Positions 1 to 9,008 of a stretch of 64,000 nucleotides of DNA are shown piece after piece. The stretch's first letter is position 1, and the number at the start of each line of letters is the position of its first letter. Source of the DNA: JALSRK01 sp964461995 (GTDB lineage: Bacteria; Acidobacteriota; Terriglobia; Bryobacterales; Bryobacteraceae). A model generated the notes under the pieces. It did no database searches. It was not told the origin of the DNA and saw nothing but the letters and a program-made list of their open reading frames with translations. The position numbers were made by a program, and so were the translations under genes. The stretch lies in contig CAYWXL010000004.1 in NCBI GenBank assembly GCA_964461995.1, positions 55,959 through 119,958 of the forward strand. Reading direction: 5' to 3'.

Positions 1-1643
1 ATTTCAGCTAGCTCTACGCGGCGCCGGAAGCGCTCCCGGCCACTTTTCACTTGGCCGATCTCCCGGGCCAGAATCGCCATCGCCTCCTCCGGCCGCCCTT
101 CCCGGAGCGCATTCTGGGCCAGTTCTCGCGGATCGGGAGCCGTTTCCTCGCCCAAGCCGGACTCCTTGGAGGCCTCCGCGGGCATTTCCGGGATGCAAAC
201 TTCGGGTTCCTTCTCGACTTCCTTCTCCACGACCATGGGCGCGGCGAACTCTTTCAACCACTCCTGGGTTTCCCGGTTCGCCGTAGGCGTATCGTCCATA
301 AGCGTCATTTCGGGAAGGTCGGGAAAGTCGGTGAGCAACGCCCGCAATTCAGAGCGGATCGCGTTGACGATCGGGTCGTACCAACTGCCGAGCTCGGTAC
401 ACGCGCGGACTACGTAGCGCTGCAGGTCGAGCCACCCACGGCCGCAGGGCAGTCCCATCGCCTCTTCGGCCTTTTCGAGCACGCCCTCCCACTCGCTGTT
501 GAGCGACATGCGCTTCAGCTCCTGGCGGACGTCGGACGGGGGAGGCTCGAGCAGCGTCGGGTCGATGCCGCCGCTCGAAGCCCGCAGTTCACCCCAGCGC
601 AGCCCGCGCAGCACGAGATAGGGCAAGGGGCTGTATTGGTCGTCCTTGCGGAGGTACGCCGCGGCGTTGACGATGCGGCGGATCGCGTCCTCGCGGTCGG
701 CTGGTTCGGCCGAGACGGCCGCTGCAGGGGCCGGAGCCGGGCTGGGAGCGGCGGACGGTGGCGGCTCCTCTACCGCCGCTGGCGCGGGTTCTTCACCGGC
801 CCAGGCGGTTGACTCCGCCGGTTCAGGCTCGGGCTGGGGCTGGGGTTGCGGCTCCGGCTCAGGTTGGACGTCGGGCTCCTGCTCTTTCTTTTTCGCCAGG
901 AGCACGTGGACGGTCTTGTCCAGCTCTTCGAGCGTCGCTTTCAAGCCGCTGAAGCTCGGCGGATCGTCGGCGAAGTGCTCATCGGTAAAGTCTTCGAGAG
1001 CGCGTAGCTCTTCGAAACACTTGCCCAGCTCTTCCTTCAGCTCCACGTAGAAGGATTTCGGCGTGGCGCTGACGTCCGCGTCGAAGTCTTCGGCCGTCAG
1101 CTTGCCCTCTTCGATCGCCGCCTGACGCGCCTCCAGCTTCTCACTGTCCCCTTCGCAATCCGCTTCGTAGCCGACGGCGCGGGACTCGCGGTAGTCGTAC
1201 CAGCCGTACCCGCCGCGGGTGAGCGGCGCCCGCTTCAGGGCGTCGTCGAGCCGGGAACCCACCCAGTCGAGGATGCCGGTCCGCATGTATGGGTCGCCGT
1301 CCTCCAGCTCTGGGTGTAGCGTATCCCAGAACTGCTCCATCAACTCGCGAATGAGAGTGAGGCCGCGGCGAAGCCCGGGGATACCCTCCTCGTAGATCAG
1401 CGCCTCGGTGAGCCAAGCGGCGAGCTGGAGGTCTTTGCTGCGCTCGGCGAGGGCGTCGCCGGCGAGCTTGATCACCTTGGAGAAGTCGGCCTGCTTGACC
1501 TCGTGCTGCCAAATGCCTTGGGAGAGTTCCTCTTCTTGGCGGCGGGCCTCCTTGATCTGATCGTAAAGAGGATCGTAACGGAGATTCTCCCCGCTGGGGT
1601 TATCGCCGGGGATGGGGTTGAGGAGATCTTCGCGAAGAGCCAT
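1..1643 (-). CDS. tssA: Type VI secretion protein TssA (ImpA family), partial at left edge
   Basis: TssA caps the growing end of the type VI contractile sheath and coordinates tube and sheath assembly in the cytoplasm. The reading frame opens at ATG 1643 and stays open for at least 547 codons to the window edge, so the C-terminus is missing. The N-terminus carries the typical ImpA-N motif GDNPSGENLRYDPLYDQI near residues 13-30. A low-complexity linker rich in Pro, Glu, Gln and Ala (about residues 255-310) separates it from the next helical part. The start lies 5 nt after the tagJ stop, so it is translated from the same tssB-tssC-hcp-tagJ message. A TPR-like tail with DPRELAQNALREGR is seen near the edge. 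Family assignment is secure; the subtype is not decided. Confidence 0.9.
   Translation of the reverse strand, partial: MALREDLLNPIPGDNPSGENLRYDPLYDQIKEARRQEEELSQGIWQHEVKQADFSKVIKLAGDALAERSKDLQLAAWLTEALIYEEGIPGLRRGLTLIRELMEQFWDTLHPELEDGDPYMRTGILDWVGSRLDDALKRAPLTRGGYGWYDYRESRAVGYEADCEGDSEKLEARQAAIEEGKLTAEDFDADVSATPKSFYVELKEELGKCFEELRALEDFTDEHFADDPPSFSGLKATLEELDKTVHVLLAKKKEQEPDVQPEPEPQPQPQPEPEPAESTAWAGEEPAPAAVEEPPPSAAPSPAPAPAAAVSAEPADREDAIRRIVNAAAYLRKDDQYSPLPYLVLRGLRWGELRASSGGIDPTLLEPPPSDVRQELKRMSLNSEWEGVLEKAEEAMGLPCGRGWLDLQRYVVRACTELGSWYDPIVNAIRSELRALLTDFPDLPEMTLMDDTPTANRETQEWLKEFAAPMVVEKEVEKEPEVCIPEMPAEASKESGLGEETAPDPRELAQNALREGRPEEAMAILAREIGQVKSGRERFRRRVELAE
800..880. repeat. Pro-Glu/Gln coding repeat inside tssA
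   Basis: An imperfect run of GGCTC/GGCTG-type hexamers on the plus strand encodes alternating Pro-Glu and Pro-Gln dipeptides on the minus strand (PEPEPQPQPQPEPEP). It lies in the linker between the ImpA N-terminal domain and the rest of TssA. Such runs usually act as flexible spacers and vary in length between strains. Confidence 0.7.
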
Positions 1644-1648
1644 GGTGG

Positions 1649-2404
1649 TCAGGATCCCGCCGGCCGGATCTCGAGTTTCCGCACCTCGAGGTAGGGAAAC
1701 TCTTCGCCGTCAACCAAGAGCATTTTCTGCCCCACGGGAACCTCCCGCCCGTCTTCGTCCTCCACCCAGACCGTCGCCCGGCCGAGTCGCACGTTGTCGT
1801 CGGGATACTGCCACGTCAGCGGAGCCAGAACGGGCGTAAGTACCTCTCCCAGCTCCATCGCCTGGAACTCCGGCGCCGGCCGGACCCGCGCCGGAGCCCA
1901 TAACAGATCGCGCAGGCGGCGGGGCTCTTCGATCACCACTTCCGCCACGTGCGCCAGCGGCAGCCACAAGACGTTGCCTGCGGCGAAGATTTCCAGCCGC
2001 GCCCCCACGCGCGGGTCCGCGTCCGAGATTGAGGTAAACGGGTTCCCGTTCAGGGAGCCGGAGATCGCTGGAACTTCCTGGTCGCCGGCCGCGGCTTCGG
2101 GATATTCCTTCTTCTCGAACAGCTCCTGCCGTTTGCGTTCCGCGTGAAGCGCGGCGTGGTAAAGAAGAGCGCCGGCGGCAGCTTCCTTGCTGGAACCGGC
2201 GAGTATTTCCAATTGCTTTTGCGCTCGGTCATACTCGCCGGCGAAGCAAAGCAACTCGAACAAGAACGTCCGGCGCTTGCCGTCGGTCGGATTCTTGCGG
2301 AGCTCGGCTCCGAGGGCCTGGATCGCCTCGTCGAGTCGCCCGGCGCGATACAGTTGTGCAGCGTCCATGCCGGTTGTTCCAGCGTCAGCGTCGCCGGGGC
2401 TCAC
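1649..2404 (-). CDS. tagJ: Type VI secretion accessory protein TagJ (ImpE/SciE type)
   Basis: TagJ is a cytoplasmic accessory protein that binds the N-terminus of the sheath protein TssB in some type VI systems. The 251-aa product begins with a TPR-like stretch (AAQLYRAGRLDEAIQALGAEL) and continues with the ImpE core, including WLPLAHVAEVVIEEPRRLRD and LLWAPARV. The GTG start at 2404 overlaps the hcp stop as GTGA; an internal ATG at 2368 (MDAAQLYRAG) is a credible alternative start. It sits between hcp and tssA, the usual place for tagJ. Assignment is by recognised family features; the start is uncertain. Confidence 0.85.
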   Translation of the reverse strand: MSPGDADAGTTGMDAAQLYRAGRLDEAIQALGAELRKNPTDGKRRTFLFELLCFAGEYDRAQKQLEILAGSSKEAAAGALLYHAALHAERKRQELFEKKEYPEAAAGDQEVPAISGSLNGNPFTSISDADPRVGARLEIFAAGNVLWLPLAHVAEVVIEEPRRLRDLLWAPARVRPAPEFQAMELGEVLTPVLAPLTWQYPDDNVRLGRATVWVEDEDGREVPVGQKMLLVDGEEFPYLEVRKLEIRPAGS

Positions 2405-2889
2405 CCGCCCTTGTTCTGCTTCACATCCCAGAAAGCCTTGATCGTGCCGCCCAAGGTGCCGTCTTCTTTCTGCTCCTTGTACTCGACTTCGATCTTGCCG
2501 TAGTTGAAGGTCACCGACTCCAACGGGATGTCATCGCCGCCGTCGGTGGAGCCGCCGGCGCTCACGGAGCTGACGATAACGTCGTTCAGGCGGATGAACA
2601 TGTACTCCTGCTGTTCACCGCCTGCCTTGCGGAGGGTGAACACGGCGTTCTTGATATGGGTGCCGTTGCAGCAGTTCAGCATCAGCTTCGGGCTCGCCTT
2701 GTCGAACCGTTTGGTGAAGCTGATGTCCTGCATGTTCACCCGGCCAGCGCCGGCGCCGCCGCCGTAGGCGGCCGTGCCCGTCTGGTTCGCGCCCCAATTC
2801 AGCGAAAGGACTTCGATCTCGTTCTTGTGTGCGGCATCCTTACTCTCGCCTTGTATCCCATCGATTTTCAGAAAGCAATCAAAAGCCAT
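2401..2889 (-). CDS. hcp: Type VI secretion tube protein Hcp
   Basis: Hcp hexamers stack into the inner tube that the type VI sheath propels out of the cell, and they are themselves secreted. The 162-aa product has the usual Hcp length and motifs: MAFDCFLKIDGIQGES at the N-terminus, the KDAAHKNEIEVLSLNWG region, and the C-terminal YGKIEVEYKEQKEDG strand. The start has a very strong ribosome site (GAGGAGGAG, 6 nt before ATG). A 7-bp hairpin lies in the 81-nt gap behind tssC. Its stop overlaps the tagJ start. It is the tube subunit rather than an evolved effector Hcp, because no C-terminal extension is present. Confidence 0.95.
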   Translation of the reverse strand: MAFDCFLKIDGIQGESKDAAHKNEIEVLSLNWGANQTGTAAYGGGAGAGRVNMQDISFTKRFDKASPKLMLNCCNGTHIKNAVFTLRKAGGEQQEYMFIRLNDVIVSSVSAGGSTDGGDDIPLESVTFNYGKIEVEYKEQKEDGTLGGTIKAFWDVKQNKGG

Positions 2890-2923
2890 GTTTGGCTCCT
2901 CCTCTTCAACAGTTATGTGTTCC

Positions 2924-2945
2924 CGGCCGGTTACAGAGCCGGCCG
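2924..2945 (-). promoter_or_regulatory. Intercistronic hairpin between tssC and hcp
   Basis: A perfect 7-bp inverted repeat (CGGCCGG / CCGGCCG) with an 8-nt loop sits in the only sizeable gap of the type VI operon, 35 nt upstream of the strong hcp ribosome site. There is no T-run, so it is unlikely to be a simple terminator. It may protect a processed hcp message or insulate translation. Confidence 0.5.
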
Positions 2946-2970
2946 CTTTCCATGGTTCTCCCTAGGTAGA

Positions 2971-4488
2971 TCAGGTGCCTCTGGCCGACGGAGGCAGCTC
3001 CGCCACCAGACGCAGAGAGACCGTGAGTTCATCGAGCTGGAAGTGGGGCCGCAGGAAGGCCACCGCCTTGTACGCTCCTGGCTTGCCCGGCACCTCCATC
3101 ACTTCGACGCGCGCTTCCCGCAACGGGTACTGGGCCTTGGTCTCCTGACTCGCGTTGTCGTCCTCAGTGACGTACTGCATGATCCACTTGTTCAGGAACC
3201 GCTCGCAGTCACTGCGGGACATGAAACTGCCGATCTTGTCCCGCATCATCGACTTCAGGTAATGAGCGAAGCGGGACATGGCGAGGATGTACGGCAACTG
3301 AGTTGCGATCCGGGCGTTCGCAGTCGCCTGCTCGTTGTCGTATACCTTCGGTTTCTGGCACGACTGAACGCTGAAGAAGGCGGCGTAGTCGGTACCCTTG
3401 CAATGCACCAGCGGGATGAATCCCTGGTCCGCCAGTTCCTTTTCGCGGCGGTCGGTGATCGCCACCTCGGTAGGGCACTTCATGGCAACGTCGCCTTCAT
3501 CGGTGTAAAAGTTGTGCACCGGGAGCCCCTCGACGAGGCCGCCGCCTTCGACGCCGCGAATCGCCGCGCACCAGCCGAATTCGTGGAATGCGTTGGTCAA
3601 GCGGGCGCCCAAGGCGTAGGCGGCATTGCCCCAGAGGTACTTCGTGTGATCTGTGCCGTCCACGCCTTCTTCGTAGTTGAACTCCTCCACCTGGACATTG
3701 TCTTTGCCGTACGGCAGACGCAGCAGGATATGCGGCAGGGTGAGTCCGACATAGCGTGAGTCTTCGCTCTGGCGGAACGACTTCCACTTCGCGTAGGCGG
3801 TGGAGTCGAAGATCTTGCCGATGTCTCGCGGCGCCCCGAGTTCCGTGAAACTATCCAGGTTGAAGAACTGTGGCGAGGCCGCCGACAGGAACGGGGCGTG
3901 GGCGGCGGCGGCGACTTGCGAGATCTTCTCGAGGAGCTCGATATCCTGCGGACTCGGGCCGAACTCGTAGTCCCCGATGAGCGCCGCGAAGGGAGCGCCG
4001 CCGAAAACACCGAACTCCTCTTCGTAGACCTTCTTGAACAGGGCGCTCTGATCGAACTCAGGAGCCCGCTGCAGATCGCGCAGCAGCTCCTTCTTCGACA
4101 CGTTGAGCACCTTGATCTTCAGCATGTCGCTGGTGCTGGACTGGTCCAGCAGGTACTTCAGTCCGCGCCAGCTCGCCTCCAGCTTCTGGAACTCAGGGTG
4201 GTGCAGGATCTCGTTCAACTGCAGGGAAATCAGGTGATCGATCTGCGCAATCCGGGCGTTGATCATGGCTTCGGCGTCGGCCGAAACCGTCATCGCCCCT
4301 TCGAGCACCTGGCTAACGAACTCTTTGATCAGATCTTTGCCCCGCTCTTTCAGAGCCGGGTCGCGCGCAAGTCGTCCCTCTTCGACGATTTGGTCGAGCA
4401 GACTGACCTCTTTCTGTTCGACTTCCTTGACCTCTTCAGTCTTGGTCGTCCCAGCGGCCGCTTTGGCTTGCTTCTGCGCCATAGTCAC
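2971..4488 (-). CDS. tssC: Type VI secretion sheath large subunit TssC
   Basis: TssC pairs with TssB to form the contractile sheath. The 505-aa product is of full family length. Recognisable features include LDQIVEEGRLARDPALKERGKDLI near the N-terminus, the LEASWRGLKYLLDQS segment, the FGVFGGAPFAALIGDYEFGP block and the C-terminal EARVEVMEVPGKPGAYKAVA/LRPHFQLDELTVSLRLV strands. The start ATG overlaps the tssB stop (ATGA), so the two sheath subunits are translationally coupled and should be made in matched amounts. Nothing is missing or odd. Confidence 0.96.
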   Translation of the reverse strand: MTMAQKQAKAAAGTTKTEEVKEVEQKEVSLLDQIVEEGRLARDPALKERGKDLIKEFVSQVLEGAMTVSADAEAMINARIAQIDHLISLQLNEILHHPEFQKLEASWRGLKYLLDQSSTSDMLKIKVLNVSKKELLRDLQRAPEFDQSALFKKVYEEEFGVFGGAPFAALIGDYEFGPSPQDIELLEKISQVAAAAHAPFLSAASPQFFNLDSFTELGAPRDIGKIFDSTAYAKWKSFRQSEDSRYVGLTLPHILLRLPYGKDNVQVEEFNYEEGVDGTDHTKYLWGNAAYALGARLTNAFHEFGWCAAIRGVEGGGLVEGLPVHNFYTDEGDVAMKCPTEVAITDRREKELADQGFIPLVHCKGTDYAAFFSVQSCQKPKVYDNEQATANARIATQLPYILAMSRFAHYLKSMMRDKIGSFMSRSDCERFLNKWIMQYVTEDDNASQETKAQYPLREARVEVMEVPGKPGAYKAVAFLRPHFQLDELTVSLRLVAELPPSARGT

Positions 4489-5003
4489 TCACCCTCCTCT
4501 GGTTGCCCAAGTTCGGAGCGAAGCCTCTCCAGCTTCTCAGTATCACTGACGGCCTCCAACAGCAACTCCTCGAGTTTCTCGTTGCCCTGGAGTCCCCCTC
4601 GCAAATCCGCGAGCTTGGTCCTCAGTTCCATCAGCTCGCGCAGGGGTTTCACCTGGCGTGCTACGTTCTGCGGCTCGAAGTCTTCCAGCTTGCGGAAGTC
4701 CAGATCCACCTTCAACTTCCCAGCTTCCGGATCCTCGCTGAGCTTATTCTCCACCGAGAAGGACAGATGCGGCCTCATCGCCTCGAGCACACTGTCGAAA
4801 TTGTCGGGAGTGACCTCGACGAACTTGCGGTCCTTGAGCCGCGGCAGCGGCTCCCGCGGCTTGCCGCTGAAGTCTCCGAGAACCCCCATCACGAAGGGGA
4901 TCTCTTTCACCTCGATTGCGTCGCCGATCTCCACGTCGTAGGTGATGTGGACGCGCGGCGGACGAACCTTTTCTAGTTTCTTGTGAATACTTTGTCTGGG
5001 CAT
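4485..5003 (-). CDS. tssB: Type VI secretion sheath small subunit TssB
   Basis: TssB is the small sheath protein that binds TssC. The 172-aa product opens with SIHKKLEKVRPPRVHITYDVEIG, the family hallmark, followed by KEIPFVMGVLGDFSGKP and the DRKFVEVTPDNFD motif. It is the first gene of the operon: a promoter-like TATACT lies about 80 nt upstream on the minus strand, and a GGAG element precedes the ATG. Full length for the family. Confidence 0.96.
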   Translation of the reverse strand: MPRQSIHKKLEKVRPPRVHITYDVEIGDAIEVKEIPFVMGVLGDFSGKPREPLPRLKDRKFVEVTPDNFDSVLEAMRPHLSFSVENKLSEDPEAGKLKVDLDFRKLEDFEPQNVARQVKPLRELMELRTKLADLRGGLQGNEKLEELLLEAVSDTEKLERLRSELGQPEEGE

Positions 5004-5080
5004 ATCACCATCACTCCGACATGATGAGCGCTTCCCCCCCTGCCAAGCTCCTCACCTGCGCTCAGTTGTCTGCGGCATTT

Positions 5081-5086
5081 AGTATA
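5081..5086 (-). promoter_or_regulatory. Candidate -10 box of the type VI operon
   Basis: TATACT on the minus strand within the AT-richest part of the gap upstream of tssB. The -35 region is poor (TGGTTC at 17 bp). It would give a leader of about 70 nt. Support is by position and -10 match only. Confidence 0.35.
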
Positions 5087-5125
5087 TCGGAAAATCACGT
5101 TTCGAACCAGAGGTAGTCCTTCCTT

Positions 5126-6991
5126 CTATGGGCGGATGAGCAGGTCCGCCCTCCAGTTGCCCACTGCCTCGGTCGTCATGACGGCGCGGGCGTAAAAGCG
5201 CAATTTCAGTAACTCCGTGCCCGGCAGTGCGCGAGGTAAGATCCGCAGCCTCCGGGCCCCGCTCACATCTCCGATTTCTTCCCGGGGCTCGACTCGGCCC
5301 CGGGACCGGAACACCGTTTGATGAAACCTTCCGTAACCGTATCTCCGAAGGTCGCTCGAGCCGCCATCACAGAGACGGCCGTCCACGACGACTGACAGCA
5401 GCTTGGGACCGCCATCGACGATGAACGCCACGTTATGCGGGACGTCCGGCGTGACGAGGCCGGGGTCGGTGTCCCACGAAAACGTGCGTTCCCCGTCCGA
5501 AATGGTGATCTCCAGCCGGTGGCGCCACGCAGTGCGGACCCGGATGCCGGCGCCTCCATCGGCCGTTGAATCGAGCAATACCTGGTTCGGTTCGGCATAA
5601 ACCATGCGCAGCCGAAGCTCGATGGTGAAGCCGCCGCCGGAGGCCAGGTTCGGCAGGCGCGGCATCGGCAACGCACTCCCGGCCCTCAGCCGCTGCTTGC
5701 CGTACTCCGCCACCAGTCCGTCCCGGGCCACCTCGCGCCGGTCGAATTGCGACCAGAGCATCTCCAGCCACTCAGCGGGCACCTCGCCCACCCGAGCCGT
5801 GGTCTTTTGCGTGGCGGTGATGAAGTACCGGCCATTCTGCTCGATCAAGTCCGGGTAACTGCACCCCTCCAGGAAGTTGTCCACGTAACGGACGAGCTCC
5901 GGCTGGGTCCAGTGGATCTTGCCGTCCCGTTCCACCCCGCCGGAGAGCCAGGCCAGGTTACGGCTGCCGGCGGCCTCGCCGGAGTTGTACCACTGGTGGC
6001 CGTTGTTGTGGAACCAGAGCAAGTACCGGCCGTTTGAAGTTTTCCAGATCCGCGGACACGCGCGCGGGTGGCGGATCAGTTGTCCGCCGGGTTCGTAGCT
6101 TGCGTACTCAGGAGGAGTAAACGTGCGCCCGCGGTCACGGGAGTAGTAATGGACAGGGTGGCCTTCGACGGTGCGGGCGATCACGTACAAGCTGCCGTCG
6201 CTCAGCGCCACAAGATTGTGTTCGTCGCACACGGGTCCGTTCACGCTCCCCAAGCCTTGGTCGCCTTCCGGCAGCATCTCCCAACGGTGCCGGCGTGGAT
6301 CAGGCTCCGATAAGATATTGGGACTAAAGAGGATGATCCCTCTGTCCTCGGCCATGAAGCCGTAGCCGAAATAAGCGATCTTGGCGGCGCCGAGAAACAC
6401 GTCGCCCCGATCCACGATCGGCTTGCCGATGCCCCAGAAAAAGTGAACACCGCTGCCGAGCGGGTTCTTGTAGTCGAAGTACAGGTTCCGCAACGGGATG
6501 TAGTAGCGCTCCTTCGACCAAGTTCTGCCGCCATCGTCACTATATTTGTATGCGTAAAAACCGAGCGTATCTACTCGCTGCCGCGCGCCGGAGAAGCTGC
6601 CATTGCTGGTCAGACGGTCCCGATTGTAGGTGTAAAACACATAGACGCGGCCGCTCGGCGTAACCAGGGGCATCGCCCAGGAGGCTTCCGGCCCCTCGGA
6701 AGGCTCGATGGAGACGAGAGGAGTCCAGGTCCGGCCTTGGTCCTCAGAGCGCGTGGCGACGATGTGCTGGCCTTTCTGCCCCTCGCGCCCCGGGCCGGTG
6801 GTCATAACGCAAAGCCAGGCCCCGTCGCGGGTGATCACCACGTAGGGCTGATCGCAATAGCCCTCGCTGGGGATCTCGAAACCTTCCGAGAAGCGCCGCC
6901 AGTCGGGCTTGCGGTTCTCGGCGGCGAGAAGGCCGCCAAGCAGCACGATGGCGATTGCTGCACTCACGCTTGGTTTTACTCTTCGGCGCAT
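5126..6991 (-). CDS. Exported BNR/Asp-box sialidase-like protein with C-terminal LamG-like domain
   Basis: Probably an extracytoplasmic carbohydrate-active protein with a six-bladed sialidase propeller. The 621-aa product has a signal peptide (VSAAIAIVLLGGLLAA) and three Asp boxes of the SxDxGxTW/F type: RSEDQGRTW, YSDDGGRTW and YSRDRGRTF. After about residue 430 it changes to a concanavalin/LamG-like beta domain (GGGFTIELRLRM, HNVAFIVDGG). I did not find the FRIP motif of true GH33 sialidases, so substrate and even catalysis are open. The ATG at 6991 is preferred because GGAG lies 4 nt upstream; an in-frame start farther upstream lacks a signal peptide. It is divergent from the exported protein at 7087. 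Confidence 0.75.
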   Translation of the reverse strand: MRRRVKPSVSAAIAIVLLGGLLAAENRKPDWRRFSEGFEIPSEGYCDQPYVVITRDGAWLCVMTTGPGREGQKGQHIVATRSEDQGRTWTPLVSIEPSEGPEASWAMPLVTPSGRVYVFYTYNRDRLTSNGSFSGARQRVDTLGFYAYKYSDDGGRTWSKERYYIPLRNLYFDYKNPLGSGVHFFWGIGKPIVDRGDVFLGAAKIAYFGYGFMAEDRGIILFSPNILSEPDPRRHRWEMLPEGDQGLGSVNGPVCDEHNLVALSDGSLYVIARTVEGHPVHYYSRDRGRTFTPPEYASYEPGGQLIRHPRACPRIWKTSNGRYLLWFHNNGHQWYNSGEAAGSRNLAWLSGGVERDGKIHWTQPELVRYVDNFLEGCSYPDLIEQNGRYFITATQKTTARVGEVPAEWLEMLWSQFDRREVARDGLVAEYGKQRLRAGSALPMPRLPNLASGGGFTIELRLRMVYAEPNQVLLDSTADGGAGIRVRTAWRHRLEITISDGERTFSWDTDPGLVTPDVPHNVAFIVDGGPKLLSVVVDGRLCDGGSSDLRRYGYGRFHQTVFRSRGRVEPREEIGDVSGARRLRILPRALPGTELLKLRFYARAVMTTEAVGNWRADLLIRP

Positions 6992-7086
6992 GGCTCCATT
7001 CCTGTAACCGCGGCGGCGTCGGGACTCCGGCGCCGCGCGCACCGCCGTCGCCGGCGAGGCCAAAAACAGCATACGCCTGCGCTAGG

Positions 7087-8937
7087 ATGGGATCAATCCG
7101 CATGACGATCTGGAGAGCGGTTTGGCCAGCACTCTTGCTCGGGGCGGCGGCGCACGGCGAAGCGACGATTGAGAACATCAAGATCCACGCCGATCCCGCT
7201 CCGCGGGTGCGCCCTTTCGAGACGCTCACGCTGCAGGTCCGTGTCTACGGGACGGTGGACGGCAAACGAGGCCGGTTGCGCCGGGACGGGGCCAAGCTCA
7301 CAGTTCTCGAACCCGGCGGCGGGTGGCTAACGAAGCCCTTCCGGTTCCAGGGCCGGGACGAAGAGGGGTTCCTCGACGAGTTCCAGTCCACGGCCGGCCG
7401 GATCTTCGGCCAGATCGCCGGCCAGTTCGTCCTACAGGACGCGGTCCTTTACGTCGCCCCGGAAAAGCCGGGACGCTACTCGGTGAAGGCGGAACTCGAC
7501 GGGCATACAGCCACGGTCACCATCCACGTCGATCCGTCGGCCCCTTCCTACAAGAAACCCGAGAAACAGACGTTCGGCCCCGAGCCGCGCCGCGCCGATC
7601 CGTACCGCCGCCTGGCTGAGCACTGGGCCCCGGTGATCGCCCAGGAGACCTGGTGGCAACCGAAAGCCGACTACATCACCCGATTCGACTACGACGGCGA
7701 TTGGCGCGGTGACAACAACTGGGACCACCTGGAGGAAGGCACGTCCCAAGCCTACGTTTACTACGCGGCCATGGAGACGGAGACCCATTGGTTCCTGATC
7801 TATAACGTTTTCCATCCGCGGGACTACTCCGACAAGTGCGTCGCCGGGACCTGCCACGAGAACGACAACGAGGGTCTGATCCTGGCGATCCGCAAAGACG
7901 GCTCCGGGTTTGGCCAGCTGCAGGCGATGGAGACTCTGGCGCACAACAACATCTATTCCTTTCGGGCGGACCGGGAAGTGCGTAAGGGCGTGCACGACAT
8001 CGACGGACAGATCGAGTTCCGCGGCCACCGCCCGGTGATCTTCATCGAGTCCGGCGGCCACGGCATCTACGGCGCCCGTTCCTCACACGCGCGCTACGAC
8101 GTTTCGAGAGACGAGTTCACGGCGGGGACCGGCGTCACCTATGTCTACAAAGGCAGGGCCGAGCGTCCGCGGCACCCGAACGACCGCGACGTGGGTTACG
8201 AACTGCTGCCGATCTACGACGAGTGGTGGCTGAAGGCCGGCAAGGAGACCGGCTGGACCGAGCGCACCTTCGACGACTACTTCACTTACACTCCCTTCGG
8301 AGGCCGGCCGGGTGCGGCGTATTCCTCCATCGGCGGCGCGTTTTACGGACGCGCCTTCGGCCGCAATAAAGCCAAGCCGTTCTGGGGATGGCACGACAAC
8401 CGGACGAAGAAACGAAAGGTGCTGGCTGTGGGGCAATGGGGACTCGATCCGGCTTACGCGCTCTCGCGCAATTTGAGATTTCCCGAGCCGTATTCGCTCG
8501 ACTACGTGTTCAATCCGTACCTGGACCTGCCCGGCCGCTCTTACCGGCTGACCGGATCTGGGCCGACGGGCCCGGCGCGGCCTGGAAACCCCGGCGCAGG
8601 AGCTCCGGCGGGTGCAGCCGCTCTGGGACCGTTGTCGGGAACCTATGAGTTCAGCGCCGTCGTGGATGGTTCGGTCGAGGCTGTGATCCGCGGCGGCTAT
8701 CTCAGTTTCTATGTCTTGTCTGGGGACACGAACGTGGAAGCGCGATTCGATCCGTCTCAAGCAATCCCTGCTGCGGAGCTCGCCGACGTGCGCCTCCGGG
8801 TAGTCCGGGGCCGCGGCAGGGTGCGCCTGGTGGAGGAGCCTTCCGCCGAAAACGGCTACTCGCTGCGTCTCCGTATCGACGACCCCAAGGGCGGCCGGGA
8901 CACTTACCAAGTGGTGGTCGAATGGCGGAAGCGGTAA
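7087..8937 (+). CDS. Exported protein of unknown function
   Basis: I do not recognise this 616-aa protein with confidence. It has a signal peptide (ATG at 7087 or 7102; TIWRAVWPALLLGAAAHGEA), then an immunoglobulin-like beta domain (about residues 30-140). A conserved-looking central part follows (about 160-480), rich in His, Asp and Trp, including HWAPVIAQETWW, AYVYYAAMETETHWFLIYNV, CHENDNEG and FIESGGHGIYG. A Gly/Pro/Ala linker (about 495-520) leads to a small C-terminal beta domain. The His/Asp pattern recalls the eukaryotic Vps62-like fold, but this is a weak guess. It is divergent from the sialidase-like gene. Confidence 0.6.
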   Translation: MGSIRMTIWRAVWPALLLGAAAHGEATIENIKIHADPAPRVRPFETLTLQVRVYGTVDGKRGRLRRDGAKLTVLEPGGGWLTKPFRFQGRDEEGFLDEFQSTAGRIFGQIAGQFVLQDAVLYVAPEKPGRYSVKAELDGHTATVTIHVDPSAPSYKKPEKQTFGPEPRRADPYRRLAEHWAPVIAQETWWQPKADYITRFDYDGDWRGDNNWDHLEEGTSQAYVYYAAMETETHWFLIYNVFHPRDYSDKCVAGTCHENDNEGLILAIRKDGSGFGQLQAMETLAHNNIYSFRADREVRKGVHDIDGQIEFRGHRPVIFIESGGHGIYGARSSHARYDVSRDEFTAGTGVTYVYKGRAERPRHPNDRDVGYELLPIYDEWWLKAGKETGWTERTFDDYFTYTPFGGRPGAAYSSIGGAFYGRAFGRNKAKPFWGWHDNRTKKRKVLAVGQWGLDPAYALSRNLRFPEPYSLDYVFNPYLDLPGRSYRLTGSGPTGPARPGNPGAGAPAGAAALGPLSGTYEFSAVVDGSVEAVIRGGYLSFYVLSGDTNVEARFDPSQAIPAAELADVRLRVVRGRGRVRLVEEPSAENGYSLRLRIDDPKGGRDTYQVVVEWRKR

Positions 8938-9008
8938 AGGGACCGGACCACCGGCGCCAACCGGGGCTTATCGCGTGAGCGAGCGGCTGTTTATGCTAGG
9001 GTGATTGG

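Noticed and set aside
800..880. CRISPR-like or mobile repeat
   Set aside because: The repetition is a coding run for Pro-Glu/Gln inside tssA and has no spacers.
2356..3759. Long plus-strand open frame of 467 codons opposite hcp and tssC
   Set aside because: It is the antisense shadow of two unmistakable type VI genes and has no protein-like motifs.
5028..5050. Sigma-54-like GG...GC element upstream of tssB, minus strand
   Set aside because: The GG and GC pairs are 11 nt apart because of a seven-G run; sigma-54 sites need 10, and TTGCA is absent.
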